Assembly (NCBI GenBank): GCA_000231825.2
Contig: JH720312.1
Coordinates: 595,718 to 659,717 of the forward strand
Direction: 5' to 3'
Source of the DNA: Tetrahymena elliotti 4EA
Taxonomy: Eukaryota; Ciliophora; Oligohymenophorea; Hymenostomatida; Tetrahymenidae
Length of the DNA: 64,000 nt
Program-made: the position numbers and the translations under genes
In this document: positions 25,901-39,210 of the stretch, piece after piece
Layout of the letters: each line of letters begins with the position of its first letter
Numbering within the stretch: the first letter of the stretch is position 1
The notes under the pieces: model-generated
The model's database searches: none
Seen by the model: the letters and a program-made list of their open reading frames with translations, nothing else
Told to the model about the DNA's origin: nothing

Positions 25901-28539
25901 GATTTTTACATATAACATTGAGATGTATTAATTATCTATGCATGAATACTCACCACTAATTAAAAACAATGAAAAATCGATCAAAGAGTTTAGATTTTAC
26001 TCATTTAACTTATTTTCCTTCAAAATTTTTAATTCTTAGTGGCTTCTTGGCTTGATTATAAAAGTCTGAAATTATTGTAATGTTCTATTTTCTAGTTAGG
26101 AAATAAAAAATTAAATTAATTAATTATTTAAAATAGATTTATTAAATAAATAAAATTTATTTACCTTTTTATTGTAAAAAGATGAACTAAAAAGATGGCA
26201 TCAAAACATCTATACTAATTTTCTGGGAATTACACTCACTTAAAGCTTAAGATAAGAAAATTTCATAAAATTTTTTTTACATTAATAAAATTTGATTTTG
26301 ATTATTAAGGTTAATTGATAAATAAATATTGTAATCAATAATCTATTTTAGTATAGCACACTATCCAAAATCTGACATACCTTATTAAAAATTTTATATT
26401 CTAATTGAAATAGGTACTCCCCACCCATCTTTTCCTTTCGCAATTTATAAACTAAAAATTTTACTACTCTCACCAGGATATGAACTTTAAATAGATTTCT
26501 ATAATATTTTATCATGAAATTAAGAAATTTCACTTGGGATCATACAATTGATATTTTTACCTATAATTTCCTTGTTTGATGCAAAAGGGATAACTCTTTC
26601 AAAGTTATTTGAAACCATTTTAATTTCTCCTATATTCTTTATCAAAGAAATAAAAATAGAACAAGATAATTCATCAAATAAATCCTCGTGTTTTGGTAAA
26701 TTTTGATACTTTTATTTTAACTTAGAAAGAAGGCGAGTAAGCTTTTAATTAAATTAGAGAGTAGACTCAAAAATATCAACTAAATAAATTAAAATTTAAT
26801 TTTGATGATGCATTAAACACAGATCTTTTAGAACCTATTCCAAGCTATCTCTTTTAGTCCTGATTAATCTAAACAAAGCTTCTATTTGTTCTAAATTAAT
26901 ATGGTCTTAGCCTAACTATTATAAAGCTATTTTCTTTTATTCCAAGCATTGTTTCATTAAATTAAAGCATTAACTTATATTTTTATCAAAAATTATACTC
27001 TCATAGAATATTTGATTACTATTTGATAAAGTTTAAGATTGGGTTAACTTTTTTGAATTTTACTGCTTTTGATTTGTAAATAAAATAATTTAATATATTT
27101 GTTGTCTAATTATCCAATTTTTCTAATTTTCATTATAATATTTTACAGCCTCAATAAGGCATTTAGTTGGATTTTCAATAACATCTATTATAAACATTAA
27201 ATAGCTTAAGTTAATAATTTTTTCCGTCTTGAATTTCTTAAAAATAGCTTCATAAAGCATTTCTATATAATTATTAAAGTATTTACATCTAATACTTTTA
27301 TTTGCCATGTTTTCTAAGTTATTTACCTAATAATATTTTATCAAATAATATTCTTAACAAAAAATAAATGATATAAATTATATGAAATAATTACTTCAGA
27401 ACAGAAACAGTATTTAGGTTAATAACAATTTTATTAATGACTTGCAACAATTTAATCTAAGATGATAGATGATTTTGATGTTAAGTATTAATCGAAGTCA
27501 AATTAGATATGGCTATATAAGTATCTAACACATAAATCAATGTTTTTAGAATCCTTTTCTAAAACTTATAATTAAATAAGTCCAGGCTATTGAATATTTT
27601 TATGACTTAGTTTACTAATGAGAGAACTAATTTTATATTAGTATATTATATCTGAAATTTTATATGATAAAGGTAGCAGAATAAAGAAACTAAAATTAAA
27701 AATGGTCCATTAAGTTTAGTAAATAGACATTATTATGTTAAGACTGATTAAAATATTGAAAATATAACCAGTAGTACTCATAATTTGTATCAAACTGTTC
27801 TAATAAGGAAAATAAATAATGTCTAACATAAAATAACTTAAATTTATTATGAAGTTAAATATGGAAAAGCTATTGTTAGGTAGACTTGTTTTTAAAACTG
27901 ATTGTACAACTTCTAAAATTACAAGAAAGTATCTCACAATAGGATTTCTAAGAGCCAGATAATCTTTTTGTTAAAATCGATAATCATAATCATGCATAGA
28001 ATGAATCGTGCCTATATTTTAATTTAAATTTATAATTGTTCTGAACTAATAAAAAGTAAAAAAATATTTTCTTTAAAAAATTTACAAATTAACACTGTTG
28101 TTATTATAGATAGTATTGTGGTGTAGTAATAATAATCTAGGTTAGCAGCAGCAATATTTACTGTGAACAAAAAAAAAAGGTGATAGTGAATTTAGAAGAA
28201 AATAGATATTAATCTGCTTTTCATATTTTCATCTCTTTTATAAATAAAATACACTACTTAAAAGAAAAAGTAAGCAATCATCATTGAGTTTGCTGCTAAT
28301 AATATGAGCATTATATTATAAAAAAATTATTATTGATGGTATTAATATGTTATATATTTCAAGAAATTAGTATTATTATCTTATTAAATCAAATTTTCTG
28401 CAATCTCATTGCTAAGCTAGCTTTAAAGTAATAGTACATGCTTTACTATAATCAATACTATGCTTAAATTTAGGTTTCTATCAAAACCTTTTAACAAGCT
28501 ATAAGAATTTCTCTCAAAAAATTGCTAAGCTGTATACAT
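22977..28539 (-). CDS. TmcB-like multi-span membrane protein with PAS-like domain, gene E
   Basis: The start is the ATG at 28537-28539 (MYTAQQFFERN) and the TGA stop is at 22977-22979. The N-terminal region has FDRNLNLSIVLIIVKHVLLL and further spans. The Cys motif HQQNCYQPKYCFC precedes a 68-base intron (27327-27394). The next exon begins VNNLENMANKS and continues with the helical region. The PAS-like domain (about 26340-26660) has EIIGKNINCMIPS, FHDKIL and KGKDGWGVPI. Outside domain 1 has INVDWGSTLRQTI near 24730. After the next span comes IQKKREEILILLTTISPQKV (about 24150-24215). Outside domain 2 has a Cys pair and NGVLNTGLV (about 23380-23490). The tail reads TKRILDVIDI ... NQYMMNYFK. Gene E is intermediate: its N-terminus resembles A-D, whereas its KREE segment is like F-I. 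Confidence 0.74.
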
Positions 28540-29232
28540 CTTAATTTTTACTATTTTCACCTGTTATTTATTTTCTTATATTGTTATCAAAAGAAATATT
28601 TTTGTAAAGTATTAATAATCGATATTGAAGCTATGTTTGAATTAGTCAAATATAAATTTAGAAATCATAATAAAATAGCTAATTACATTAATTAATTGTA
28701 ATTTTCAATAGTAAAACTGCTTTGAATTCGATCACTCAGTAATTTATTGAATTGTATCACCATAAAGATAATAAAAAATATTTGAATAAAAGAACCTAAA
28801 TAAAATTCATAAGAGAGAAAAGGATTTTCATTTTTCAGTTAAATTAATACCAGATAATGCTAACATGAGCGTGAATTCTTTATCGACTTAATTCTTGATT
28901 ATTCTAATTTACATTACAAATTAGAAAATTTTAAATGTAAAAAATTAAAGTTTTAAGTTTGTAATCTATACTCAACACAGTTTATTTTTTTTAACTTACT
29001 ATTTTTTTCTTAATTAAAAAAAATATGCACTTGAATTTTTTTAAAAATTGAATAAATGTAAACGATTTGATGAAAAATTTTTAAGAAATTAAACAAAAAA
29101 ACATGTAATGATTATATTATTATTCTATCAAATATTATTAAAAAGTTTTTAAAATTTTTAAGATTGTAAATGAATCAATATCCCATAAATGATAGTTAAC
29201 ATAGAAAAAAAGTTACAAGTAGAATTTTTTTA
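28540..29232. other. Spacer between genes E and F
   Basis: About 0.7 kb of A/T-rich DNA with no recognisable gene or motif. Confidence 0.6.
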
Positions 29233-32200
29233 TCACAAACTCTTTTTTAAATAAGTTACTATGTATGAATTATCCATCAGTATTTAAATTTCAAACAAAT
29301 CAAGAATATGCTTCGTTTATATAAGTAAAGTTTGTATCTATGAATAGTATCTGAGCCAGCCAAATATTATTAATAAAACAACAAATAAGGATTAAATTGA
29401 TATCAAAATTATGTTAGCTGTGATCATATAGTTGAACAGATTATCACTAACATGGTACATAAATTCTAAAGAAGAGTTAATGGTGCTATCTATTTAGTTT
29501 CTAAATTAATCTAAATCATAAAAGCTATTTTATTTTTGAAATATGTTTAATTATTATTAATATAGTTATTTGTTGTTGATTCTTATCAAATCTACTTACT
29601 ATGTTAATAAAATTGTCATTTCCTTGACAGAATTAATTAATCCATTATTTAACAACCCACCTTAAACTGTTTTACATTTTGAGAAGTTGAAATTAGTTCC
29701 AATAGTGTATATTGAGAACATATTCAATGTAGTACAGGCATCTTTTTCAAATACAGGTTTTAAAAAAGAATCAAACAAACCTTACTCATATCTGTCAAAG
29801 CTATGTATTTCTTACTAGGCTTCATACAAATCGTTAAGCACTTAATTAGTTTAATCAGAAAGATAATATGCCCTTCTAAAATATGAGTCATATGGAGGAG
29901 ATATTAATTATGGAGCTAGTATTACTATGTTCATAACTTAGTTCATTGCAAATTGTGCTGATATTTAACTTTTTGTTTGAGTTAGGGCATCTTTTATTAT
30001 TAATATTAAAAATAAATTACTGTCAAAATTTATTAAAGAAATCTTTATTAGATATTTATATTAGTGTTTGTTTAGAAATAATTGATTTTGAAAAACTTTA
30101 AATATTAAAATATTTACTCATGATAGTTCTATTACTGATACTGTTTGTTTTAAATTTAGAGACAAAGAACAGGACTAAGATTGAGTAAACTTGCATCATA
30201 ACAAAAAAAACTAAAACCTAAATTAATAGTTTTATGTTTAGTTTATTTAATGGTTTGATATTACTTATGTTTCTCTTTTTTTGTATTTAAGTTTATGCTA
30301 GATAGAATAAATCATCTTCATTCAAAGATATTGCAGTACTTTACTATCCTTTCTTTTTTTTATTAATTATTTCATTTAAAGAAGCTTAATTATTTTTTTA
30401 TTCTGGATTAAATGAATTCTTCTGTTACAGTAGCATCTCATTAATTCTTTATCTACTTTTTAATAAATTAGCCATCATCACTTTTAATTTATCTGGAGAT
30501 ATTGTGGATAAAAGCTTAAGGATTTCTTCTCTTTTCATTTATATAAATGAGTAGGTAGGTAAAATACTTAAAGAAATAACAAAAGTAGTGACTAATACAT
30601 ATATCATTTAATTAATTTGGTTTTATTCCATATCTACTAAAAGGCTATTATATTTCTAATTATTTTAGTCTTAAAGATCTATTAAATGAGTAATAATACC
30701 TTCATAATTTTAGTTTGCATTTAATTGATGAATTTATGTTTTGTCATTTAAATTTGCGATCATAGCAATATTTCCAAGTTACGTAATTAATGCATAATCA
30801 AGATTCATAGTAATATTAAAAAATTGTTTTTAAGTTGAGTAAAGAGAATTGTTATATTTAGTGTTTAAAAGAGTATTAAACACATCTACTTAGCTTTTAT
30901 CTTAATTTGTGAACTAAATCATCAGTTATTTGTATGATTTATAGGAATTATTTAATCTCTCAAGAGCAAAAATTTGATAATCTTAAAGTTAGTTGATTGA
31001 GGTAAATTAAACAATTTTAAGCTGCATCATAACAAGTAAATATACATCTGATAAGCTATAAGCATAAGAAAGCCTTAGAGATGAACACCAATCTATCAGA
31101 TGGAATGCTGTTTTCTCATCTCTTAGCAAGGTATTAAGACGATTAAAATTATAAATGTTAAGTAAATATAAACCTAGGATAGTACAAATACCAATTATGT
31201 TTATTCCTATTAAAATACTAATCTTTCTTTGTGATTTTATTTTTTAAAGTATTTCTCTCCTTTTTATTTTTAAAAATTAGGTTACAAAAAGATAAAACCT
31301 TATTTTGCTGATAAGAGCAAAGATCTTTTTAAATTTAAAACATTTAATAAAAAAAAAATTACTTTAAACCATCATGAGATGTTTTGCTGGAATTAACACT
31401 GCCTTCGTAATCTATCTGCTATCCTTTCTAAATTTTCTTTGAAGACTTAAATATTTTTGCTTTTAATATTGCTGGTGAACTGTCTTCCTTTGAAGTATTT
31501 TTATCTGTTGAATTTTAATTGTTAAAGTTGCTTCCGAAAGGGAAAGAACTGGTTGATTATCTATGAGGATTGAGTATATTTTTAGTAGCATTTATTTAAT
31601 TTTGAGTGACAGAGTGTGTAAGTTGATAAAATGGAGAAGAATCATTAGTATAATTAGGTGAAAAGGCCATGTGTTCAATTGAAATATTATTTAAGTTTAA
31701 TTTGTTAACCTGATTAGAATCCGAATTTTAAAAATTAATAGAATTTGCTAAAAAGTTGTAATTTTTATCTTCCTACATAGAACTCTTTTTAAGCAAAAAA
31801 TTATTATTAGAATAATTTATTTAGTTAATTTCCTCTGTATTAACTAATCCGCGATCACTTCTTTGTATGTCAATTAATGACTAGTTTTCTCTGTTTGTTA
31901 ATGGAATTTATGATATATTAGGAATTAATATTTAATGAAGTGAGACATTATTATTTTTTTCATTTTAATCTTCTTCTTCCTCTACCTATTTAACTTCCTA
32001 AAGTTGTATTAACTCATAATCTTTTTCTTGATTTGAATATTTTCTTTTGTTACCAAATTGGATTGAATGATACTTTTTGTATAAACTCAAATTAGATTAG
32101 TTCAATGATCCTTTTCTATATTAAGGAGATATATCAAAAGAACCTTGACTATGCTTATATGAGGTTTATCTATTTATTGGACTGGTATCTTCAACAACTA

Positions 32201-35200
32201 TTCCCATTAATTGAGAAGATATTTCTTCTTGGGTCCATCCACATATTGACATTAACTATATACATAATGACTTAATACCTTCTATTTTAAGGTTGAAACC
32301 GTTACTAACATCTATAGAATTCTAAACGTTTTAGGTAGATAAGTGTAAATTTTTCATACTTTTTATTTCTAGCTATAAAACATTCATATACTTATTTTTT
32401 ATGATATTTACTTCCATTTAAATCCAGTATAATTACATTTTAGATAGTTAATTTAATAGTAATGATCTGCTGGGATCCTTCATCCAATTTATTTACTTCT
32501 AATCTTAATTAACTTGTACTAATAATGTCTCATATATTTCTCCAACAAACTTAGAATGATTTTCAACTTCTGACTTTTAAGTAAAATCCTTAATTATCCC
32601 TTCAAGAGCAGGAATCATACCATACAATGAGATGCTATTCATTTCTCTTTAATGAAAATTTTTGTGTATCACTTATTCAAAGAAGGGTTCAGAAGTGTTT
32701 ATTATACATGCATTTTAGTTTAAGTTGGCATTTATAAATTAAATATCTTGAGAAAACTTATTTAAATTGCTTAAATTTAATCTCTTTATCCAAGTACATA
32801 TTCCTAAATCATGATTAATAATATTATGATATGTTTATAGCTTTAGTTAATAAGGAACAGAGAATCCATTTTTATCAACACCTATAATCAGAGGTAGATC
32901 TTTTAGAGCAGTTTACATTATTTCTGATTTTCCAAAATCATGGAGAATTGCATCATGAGCTGCATGTAATTATTGAGGAATCATACAATTGATAGAAGTA
33001 CCTAGTATTTTATTTTCTTTATTTATGAAATTTGGGATAATTTAAGAAAAATTGTTTGAGATCTTAACTATATCACCTACCCTACCCATTAAGGAAACAA
33101 AGCAAACAGCAGAGTCTGGTGAATAAAACTTTTATAGAGTAAAAAAAATTTATTTTCTCTTACTATCAGCTTGCTCTCCTTCTCTTTCTTTTTTTTTTCT
33201 CAAAACTTTGATCAAAGGTGAGTCAAAGTTAATTGTAGAATCAAAAAACTAACACATTTCCTCAAGTTAAGCACAATAGCTATTCAAATTAATCAGCTAT
33301 TTAAGAACTTTCATTAACTTAAGTCTAAGTTATCTTAACTTTTATCCATCATGGAAAACTTATTCTAAATTTATTTCAGATAACGATAAACTCTTAATAA
33401 GTATTGACTTTTCTTCTATGCAATTTTTTAGCAGTTTCTATGCTTAATACATCCTTTCATCAAATGACATTATAGAGAAAAGCAAATACTTTTCATGCTA
33501 TTTATTTCTTAAGTGAATTTACTATTAAAATTTAAAACTGTATAGTGATCTTTAATACATGTACCTAACCATAAGTTAGTCTCTGTATGATAATTCTTCA
33601 GTTTATTTATTTTTCGATTATTTATAATCTCTTTCATCTGATCTATTTTCTTAATCAGAAAAAATATCTTTACCAAGTGAAAGCAGTTCTTTGAGTGCTA
33701 AGGTTTCATTTTTTTAAACCTCTATTAGATATGAAATAAATTGAAATTTTAAGATATTAGCCTTCTCATTACTTTGGAAAAATTTATTTTTTTTTTGCTA
33801 ACTTTCTTAAATTGGAGTTTTTTAGAGCTTTTAAATTTGGTACATAAAAAGTTCTATGATATAGTTATTTAAAAATTGAAAACGCCATTTTGAGCCTAAA
33901 AACTCATTTCTATCTGTATCCTCTTACATTTTTACCTTTATTAATAAAAGAATAAGAATTAGTAAGTTAATTTTTCATTTGTTTGGAAAATCTTCTCAAA
34001 ACGAAATAAGTTATTGTGGGGATAATCTAAGAATTTAAATAATACAAAAACTCTATAAAAAAAGTATGATTTTGATAATATTTATTCCAAAATTCAATAA
34101 ATTGATATTTGTTTGAGGAAAAAATATAAAATTGATGAAAGAAATTTTCTCATTTTTTATATCTAGCTTATCTTTATTTATGATTAAAGTTACTTATTTT
34201 TTAAATTTTAATAGTATTACAGTCCTTTTATAATATAATGTAAATTGATTAAGGTTAGTGACTGATTGCTTTTTAAATAAAAAGAAATATGTGGTGTAAA
34301 ATTTAATTTACTATTCTGCAAAAGCATGACGATGAAGTGATATTTTCTGACCCAAAGCAGTTTTCTTTGTGTAATTCAATTATATCTTAAAGTAGAATAC
34401 CATATTAGCTGTTTGAAAAATCATCAAAAAAGCATTTTACATTATCAACAAGAAATCTGACATAAATTTCAAAAGATAAAGTGTTGTTTCCAATCAAATC
34501 TTATTCATATTAATGAAGAATATTGTTTTTTTTGGTCTTCAGAAGACTCATTTATTGATAAATTTTTTTAAATTTTTAATGATTGATTGTAAAAATACTA
34601 TCGATTCTATATTGCGCTAAATTATATCCTATTTTAAAACTAAGAGGCCCTATAAAAAAGAAACTCAAAAAGCTATCAACATTTACAGACAATTATTTGT
34701 TAAATAAAATTTGTGATGTCACAAAAAACTTCATGACATAGAGACCTAAGGAAACATATTGAATTTGATTTTAGATAATTGGGACATAGTAGTATTCATA
34801 TGCTGATATATATAGGAAATGAAATATATTGCTTGCTAATAAGATTGAACTGTTTTACTATAGCTATAGTACACAAATAGTGATTGTATCTAGAACAAAA
34901 ATAATTAATTGAGACCAAAAATTCCTTCTTGCAAGATAATCTCTTTCTGGACTAAATTCGTAGTTAAACTCATGGAATGAAACAAATAAATCTTTTTTAT
35001 AATATAAAGTTTAGTGAGATAAATTGATTTTTTAAAATTTTGAGTAAAAAGAATAGTCTTACTTATAATGATAGTAATTGGTATATTAATGTAAGCTAAA
35101 GTATTAAAATTCTAAAGGGATATACTTAATGATGGAATGTATATTATATAGGGATAACTTTATAGTAGTAGTGATAAAATCTTATATGAAGTGAGAGAGC

Positions 35201-35690
35201 GATTGAAATATTAAGATTAATTTTAATGTTCTTTAGCATTTTTGGTAAAATTTTGCTCATATTTATCATCCTCAGAAATAGTAACAACTTGCTTTGATAA
35301 TTAAAAAGTATTTGATACTGTAATAAAAAACTCAAAAGCGAGAATTAATAAAATGTAAATGTTCACCACTAAAATAAATTATAATGCTCTCTATCTATAT
35401 GAATTATTCATATTATAGTTAATAGAATCTATTCTGGAGCTTATAGAGGAGCTTTTACTGATATCCAAATAATCTTTTATTTCTTAATCAATATTAGCCA
35501 ATAAGAGAAGAGCTGATTTAAATGCTAATAATAGAACAGAAAACCAATATGATCTCCTTTATAATTTAATAAGTGGATAGCATTTATTTAAATAAAACGA
35601 TATGAGTGATTTAGCAACTAGCTAACAAGTGTTTGACTATTTTTGTAATATTTTGTTTGAATCATATTAGTTGCTACTTTAATTGCTCAT
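29233..35690 (-). CDS. TmcB-like multi-span membrane protein with PAS-like domain, gene F (longest copy)
   Basis: The start is the ATG at 35688-35690 (MSNQSSNQYDSNK) and the TGA stop is at 29233-29235. At 6.46 kb it is the longest copy. Exon 1 is longer before the spans, with a Ser-rich loop (SKSSSISSRIDSINY). The Cys motif is unusual: HKENC, then ten residues, then CFC, so the usual five-residue gap is doubled. It is followed by a 376-base intron (33936-34311), the longest at this site. The PAS-like domain (about 32740-33110) has SINCMIPQQL, AAHDAIL and LIIGVDKNGFSVPY. A long Ser/Asn/Gln-rich linker spans about 31380-32650. Outside domain 1 has LIDWCSSLRLSYAYSLS near 31090, where the usual W-G/N-S becomes W-C-S. 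Then follow MKREEILKLLSTISPDKL (near 30500-30545), a Cys pair and GGLLNNGLI (about 29650-29740), and the tail TKHILDLFEI ... NSYIVTYLK. Confidence 0.76.
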
Positions 35691-38177
35691 TTTTATGGTT
35701 TCTTGTAGTTTAGCTTGGATTATTAATTACTTTAATTTAAAATTGAAAATAATTTGTTTTAGACTTAATGTTGTTTTAATAACAAATTAACTTTGAAATT
35801 ACTCATTTTTGATCACAAAATATTACACGGTCTATTTTTCGAAATTTGATACTTATATCATCAAATTTACCATCAATTTTTAAGTAAATTCATCTCTATA
35901 TTGCTAAAGTAATAGTGATTAATCTTCGATTGCATAGAATTCATACCAGAAAAAGATTAAATCTTTAATATCAAAATCAAATTTAAAATATAAAGTTTAC
36001 TATCTCACTTTATCTTAGTATTTAATTTGCAAAAAAAATTTCAGGAAAGAACAAGGTTTTTTCACTTTCATAAAATATTTATGCAAATAATTTATAAAAA
36101 TTGTTCTAACATTTTGGAATATTGTTAAAGAATAAGTATATCGCTTCACCAAAAATAAATTATGCTTTATCAAGATTTATTAATTTTTAAAAAAAGATGA
36201 TAAACTAATTATCTAATTATAGCAATTTTATCAATAAGATTTGCTAAAAATCAAAGCTTTTACAATTATCTTTTTATTTTTTGTTTGTAATATATTCAAT
36301 CATTAATAATTTATAGCTTAATTGATGATAATTAATATGAGGGAAAAAATGCATCATACAACAAAAATTTTGTCACTTATGATTACGAATTTTTAATTGA
36401 ATATTCTATTTATAAAAATTATTAAGACCGTCATTATAAGCTGTATTGATTAACGTCACTATTATTGAATAGCTTTTATAATTCATTAAAAAGACTTCTA
36501 AAAAACTATTTGAATTTTCCTGGTCATTAAATCACACTATTTTATCTTAAATTGTTACAATAACATTTTTAAAATCTTCTAGTCAGATTCCATCTTAATA
36601 TCTTTGTAATTTCAAGTATAAAAACTAAATACAAAAACTAAAATTTATAATAAATACTTTTAAGTCTTTGCATAAAAAAATTATCTTTTGTTTTTTTTTG
36701 AGCAAATTTAAAAATATTTGAAATCTATTTATAATTGATAAAAATTTGGTGATTAGTTATGAATTTAAAATATCATATTAAGGAAGAAAAAAACTAAAAA
36801 CAATCAAATAAGCCTTGATTTCTAAAGATTTGATATATTTCAATTATAATTTAAACCTACAAAAGCAATTTAAAGATACTTAACTTAGTAAGGAGTTGTA
36901 AAAGGAAATTGATGACAAAATCCAAAAATACGTATGAGTCGTTTTTAAAATAACATTTAAATGTTTGATTTATAAAAATGCTATTAACTATCAAAAATAA
37001 ATTTTGTATTAGAATCATCTCATTGAATAGTCAATTATTTTGTAAAACTAATTTTAGAATTATAGGATTTGTTACTTCATTTTTTGAAATCAATTTTTAT
37101 TTTAGCTATTCCACTTTGTAAATATTCAAGAGATAATTTATCTTTTTTAATGAAAAATAACTCAGAAATTCATGAATTCAAATTTTTATGATTTTTTTAA
37201 TTTATTTTTCATTCATCTTAAATATATAAACAAAACTAAAGTAACAACTAAAATATAATATGAAATACGTACTTTCCTTTACCTAAAATATTAAGTTGTT
37301 TAGATTATCATATATAATGACAAAATTATGTTCTTTTTTATAATATTTATAGATAATAGATCATTAATAGAATTAAAGTAATTCTAGTATTCAATAAATA
37401 GATTGAAGTAATTTCACAAATGTTTAATTAATTAATTATTATATTAGCAAATAAAATTTTTCTAATATTTAAAAAATAAATACCAAAAAAATTTGCAATA
37501 TTTTTAAGTTTATATTGGTACATGTGGATAAAGTAAAATATCAGTTGGGAAATAATTCTGTCACATATCATCATTTATTATGTTATTATGAATGTAATTA
37601 TCATTAAAAAATTTTTTTTTAAATACATGACGAAACTGAATAATTAATTTAGAAAAAAAATAAAAACCTTAAGCAAAAAAATAAATAATATTAAATATTT
37701 TATACTTTTTTTTTAAAAAAATTTTAGATTTTAGATTACGATTTCAGTATTTGAGTAGAATTCTTTTCGATCTAAATAAATTTTTTATGGGTTTTGATGA
37801 AATTTATTATCATTACTGCAATTTATCTAAAAAAGTTAATTAAATCCTAATTCATGAATTAAATCTTTCAAAAATCAAAGATTTTAGTGAAAAATCTATT
37901 ATTCAGTTTTCGTCTCATCATTCAATATTGACGAATTGGGAAGAACAGCGATAAATTTATCATTTTTTTAAAATTTCATCATTATTCATTTTTTGTCTTC
38001 ATCACTCTTGAATAAATATGGTATATATTATTATAACGAGATTTTAATAAAAACTTTTCAAAGTATATTAATTTCTATTTTGGATTTAACTTCTACTAAC
38101 AAAAAATAAATAAATAAAGTTTTAAGTTAATTAATATAAAATTTAAATTATTAGATAGATAATAAACTCTAATTAAA
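35691..38177. other. Left part of the long F-G spacer
   Basis: About 2.5 kb between the gene F start and the transposase relic. It is very A/T-rich with long poly-A/T runs. I saw no open frame with family resemblance, no remnant of another array copy and no clear terminal inverted repeat matching the right side of the relic. Confidence 0.5.
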
Positions 38178-39210
38178 ATGAGTTATTAAATAAACCTAAT
38201 TGCTAAGGGGATCATAATAGGTTTAAAATTAGTTGGAACTAAGGAAGAAACCATCTGTCATATTTTAAAAGATTAAGAAATGCCATGCGAAAGATCAACA
38301 ATCAAAAAAATTTGGAAAAAATATAATCAATAGGGCATTTACAAAGATCAGAGGTAGTATAAATCAAGAAGACCAAAAACCCTAGGTGAAAATTATGTCA
38401 ACCAGCTGGTTGAATGCACAAGAAATAATCCTTATTGAAATAGAAAAGAGCTAGAATAAAGCGAAGATGCTAATCCAAAATAAGTTGCAGACAAAACTTT
38501 ATTTAATATTTATAAGATTAATCATTTGAATAAAAGATAACAAAATAAATAATAAGCATTACAGAGAATAATAAAACTGAAAGAGTCAAGTAGGCTAAGA
38601 AAATGCTGAGATCTGAAATAAATATTTTAAAGAATAGTATTTATAGTGATGAAACTTGGATAACAGTTGAAGAAAGCTATAAAACAAGATAATGGATAGA
38701 TAAAAAGGAAATCGAAAGTTCAATGGTAGCAAAATAGTGTAGTAGATACCCAAAAAGGCTATTAGTATGGGGAGTAATTGACATTTCAGGACCTCTCTCA
38801 ATTTAAATTATTGATGGAAATATCAACAAGGAATAGTACCTAAAAATATTAGATAAATCTTTTATTGATGATGGCTTTATTGAGTTAAACAAACCATTCT
38901 AACTCGATAAAGCTCCATCTCATATATCTTAGATAATCAAATAATTTATTAATGATAATATTATTGATGAAGTAGATTGGCCTAGTTAAAGTCCTGACTT
39001 TAACCTAATCTAAAGTATTTGGTTCATATTGAAATAAAAAAGATCAAAGTACACATAAAATAACTTGACATTCTAAAAATTTAAATAATTAATTGCAAAA
39101 AATTTTATGAATGACAGTGAATTACAAAATAGTATTATCAAATCTATAGAAAATATACCTTAAATATTGATGAAATGCATTGATAAAAATGGTAAATTAA
39201 ATTTTTTTTT
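38178..39210 (+). pseudogene. Decayed Tc1/mariner-type (DD34E) transposase
   Basis: This is the only plus-strand coding relic. Read with TAA/TAG as Gln it starts MSYQINLIAKGIIIGLKLVG and has a helix-turn-helix region (STIKKIWKKYNQQG) and the SRRPKTLGE linker. The catalytic part gives IYSDETWITVEE (Asp at 38648-38650), LDKAPSH (Asp at 38906-38908) and WPSQSPDFNLIQSIW. The spacing from the second Asp to the third catalytic position is exactly 34 intervening residues, the Tc1 pattern. Three lesions are visible: an in-frame TGA at 38436-38438, a frameshift near 38535-38550 separating the DNA-binding and catalytic parts, and the third catalytic Glu replaced by Gln (TAA at 39011-39013). Similarity fades after MKCIDKNGKLN, so the right limit is approximate. 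No terminal inverted repeats were identified by eye. It is unlikely to be active. Confidence 0.82.

Noticed and set aside
26348..26533. Minus-strand frame that stays open under the standard code within gene E
   Set aside because: It is out of phase with the gene E frame that reads KGKDGWGVPI and is a shadow.
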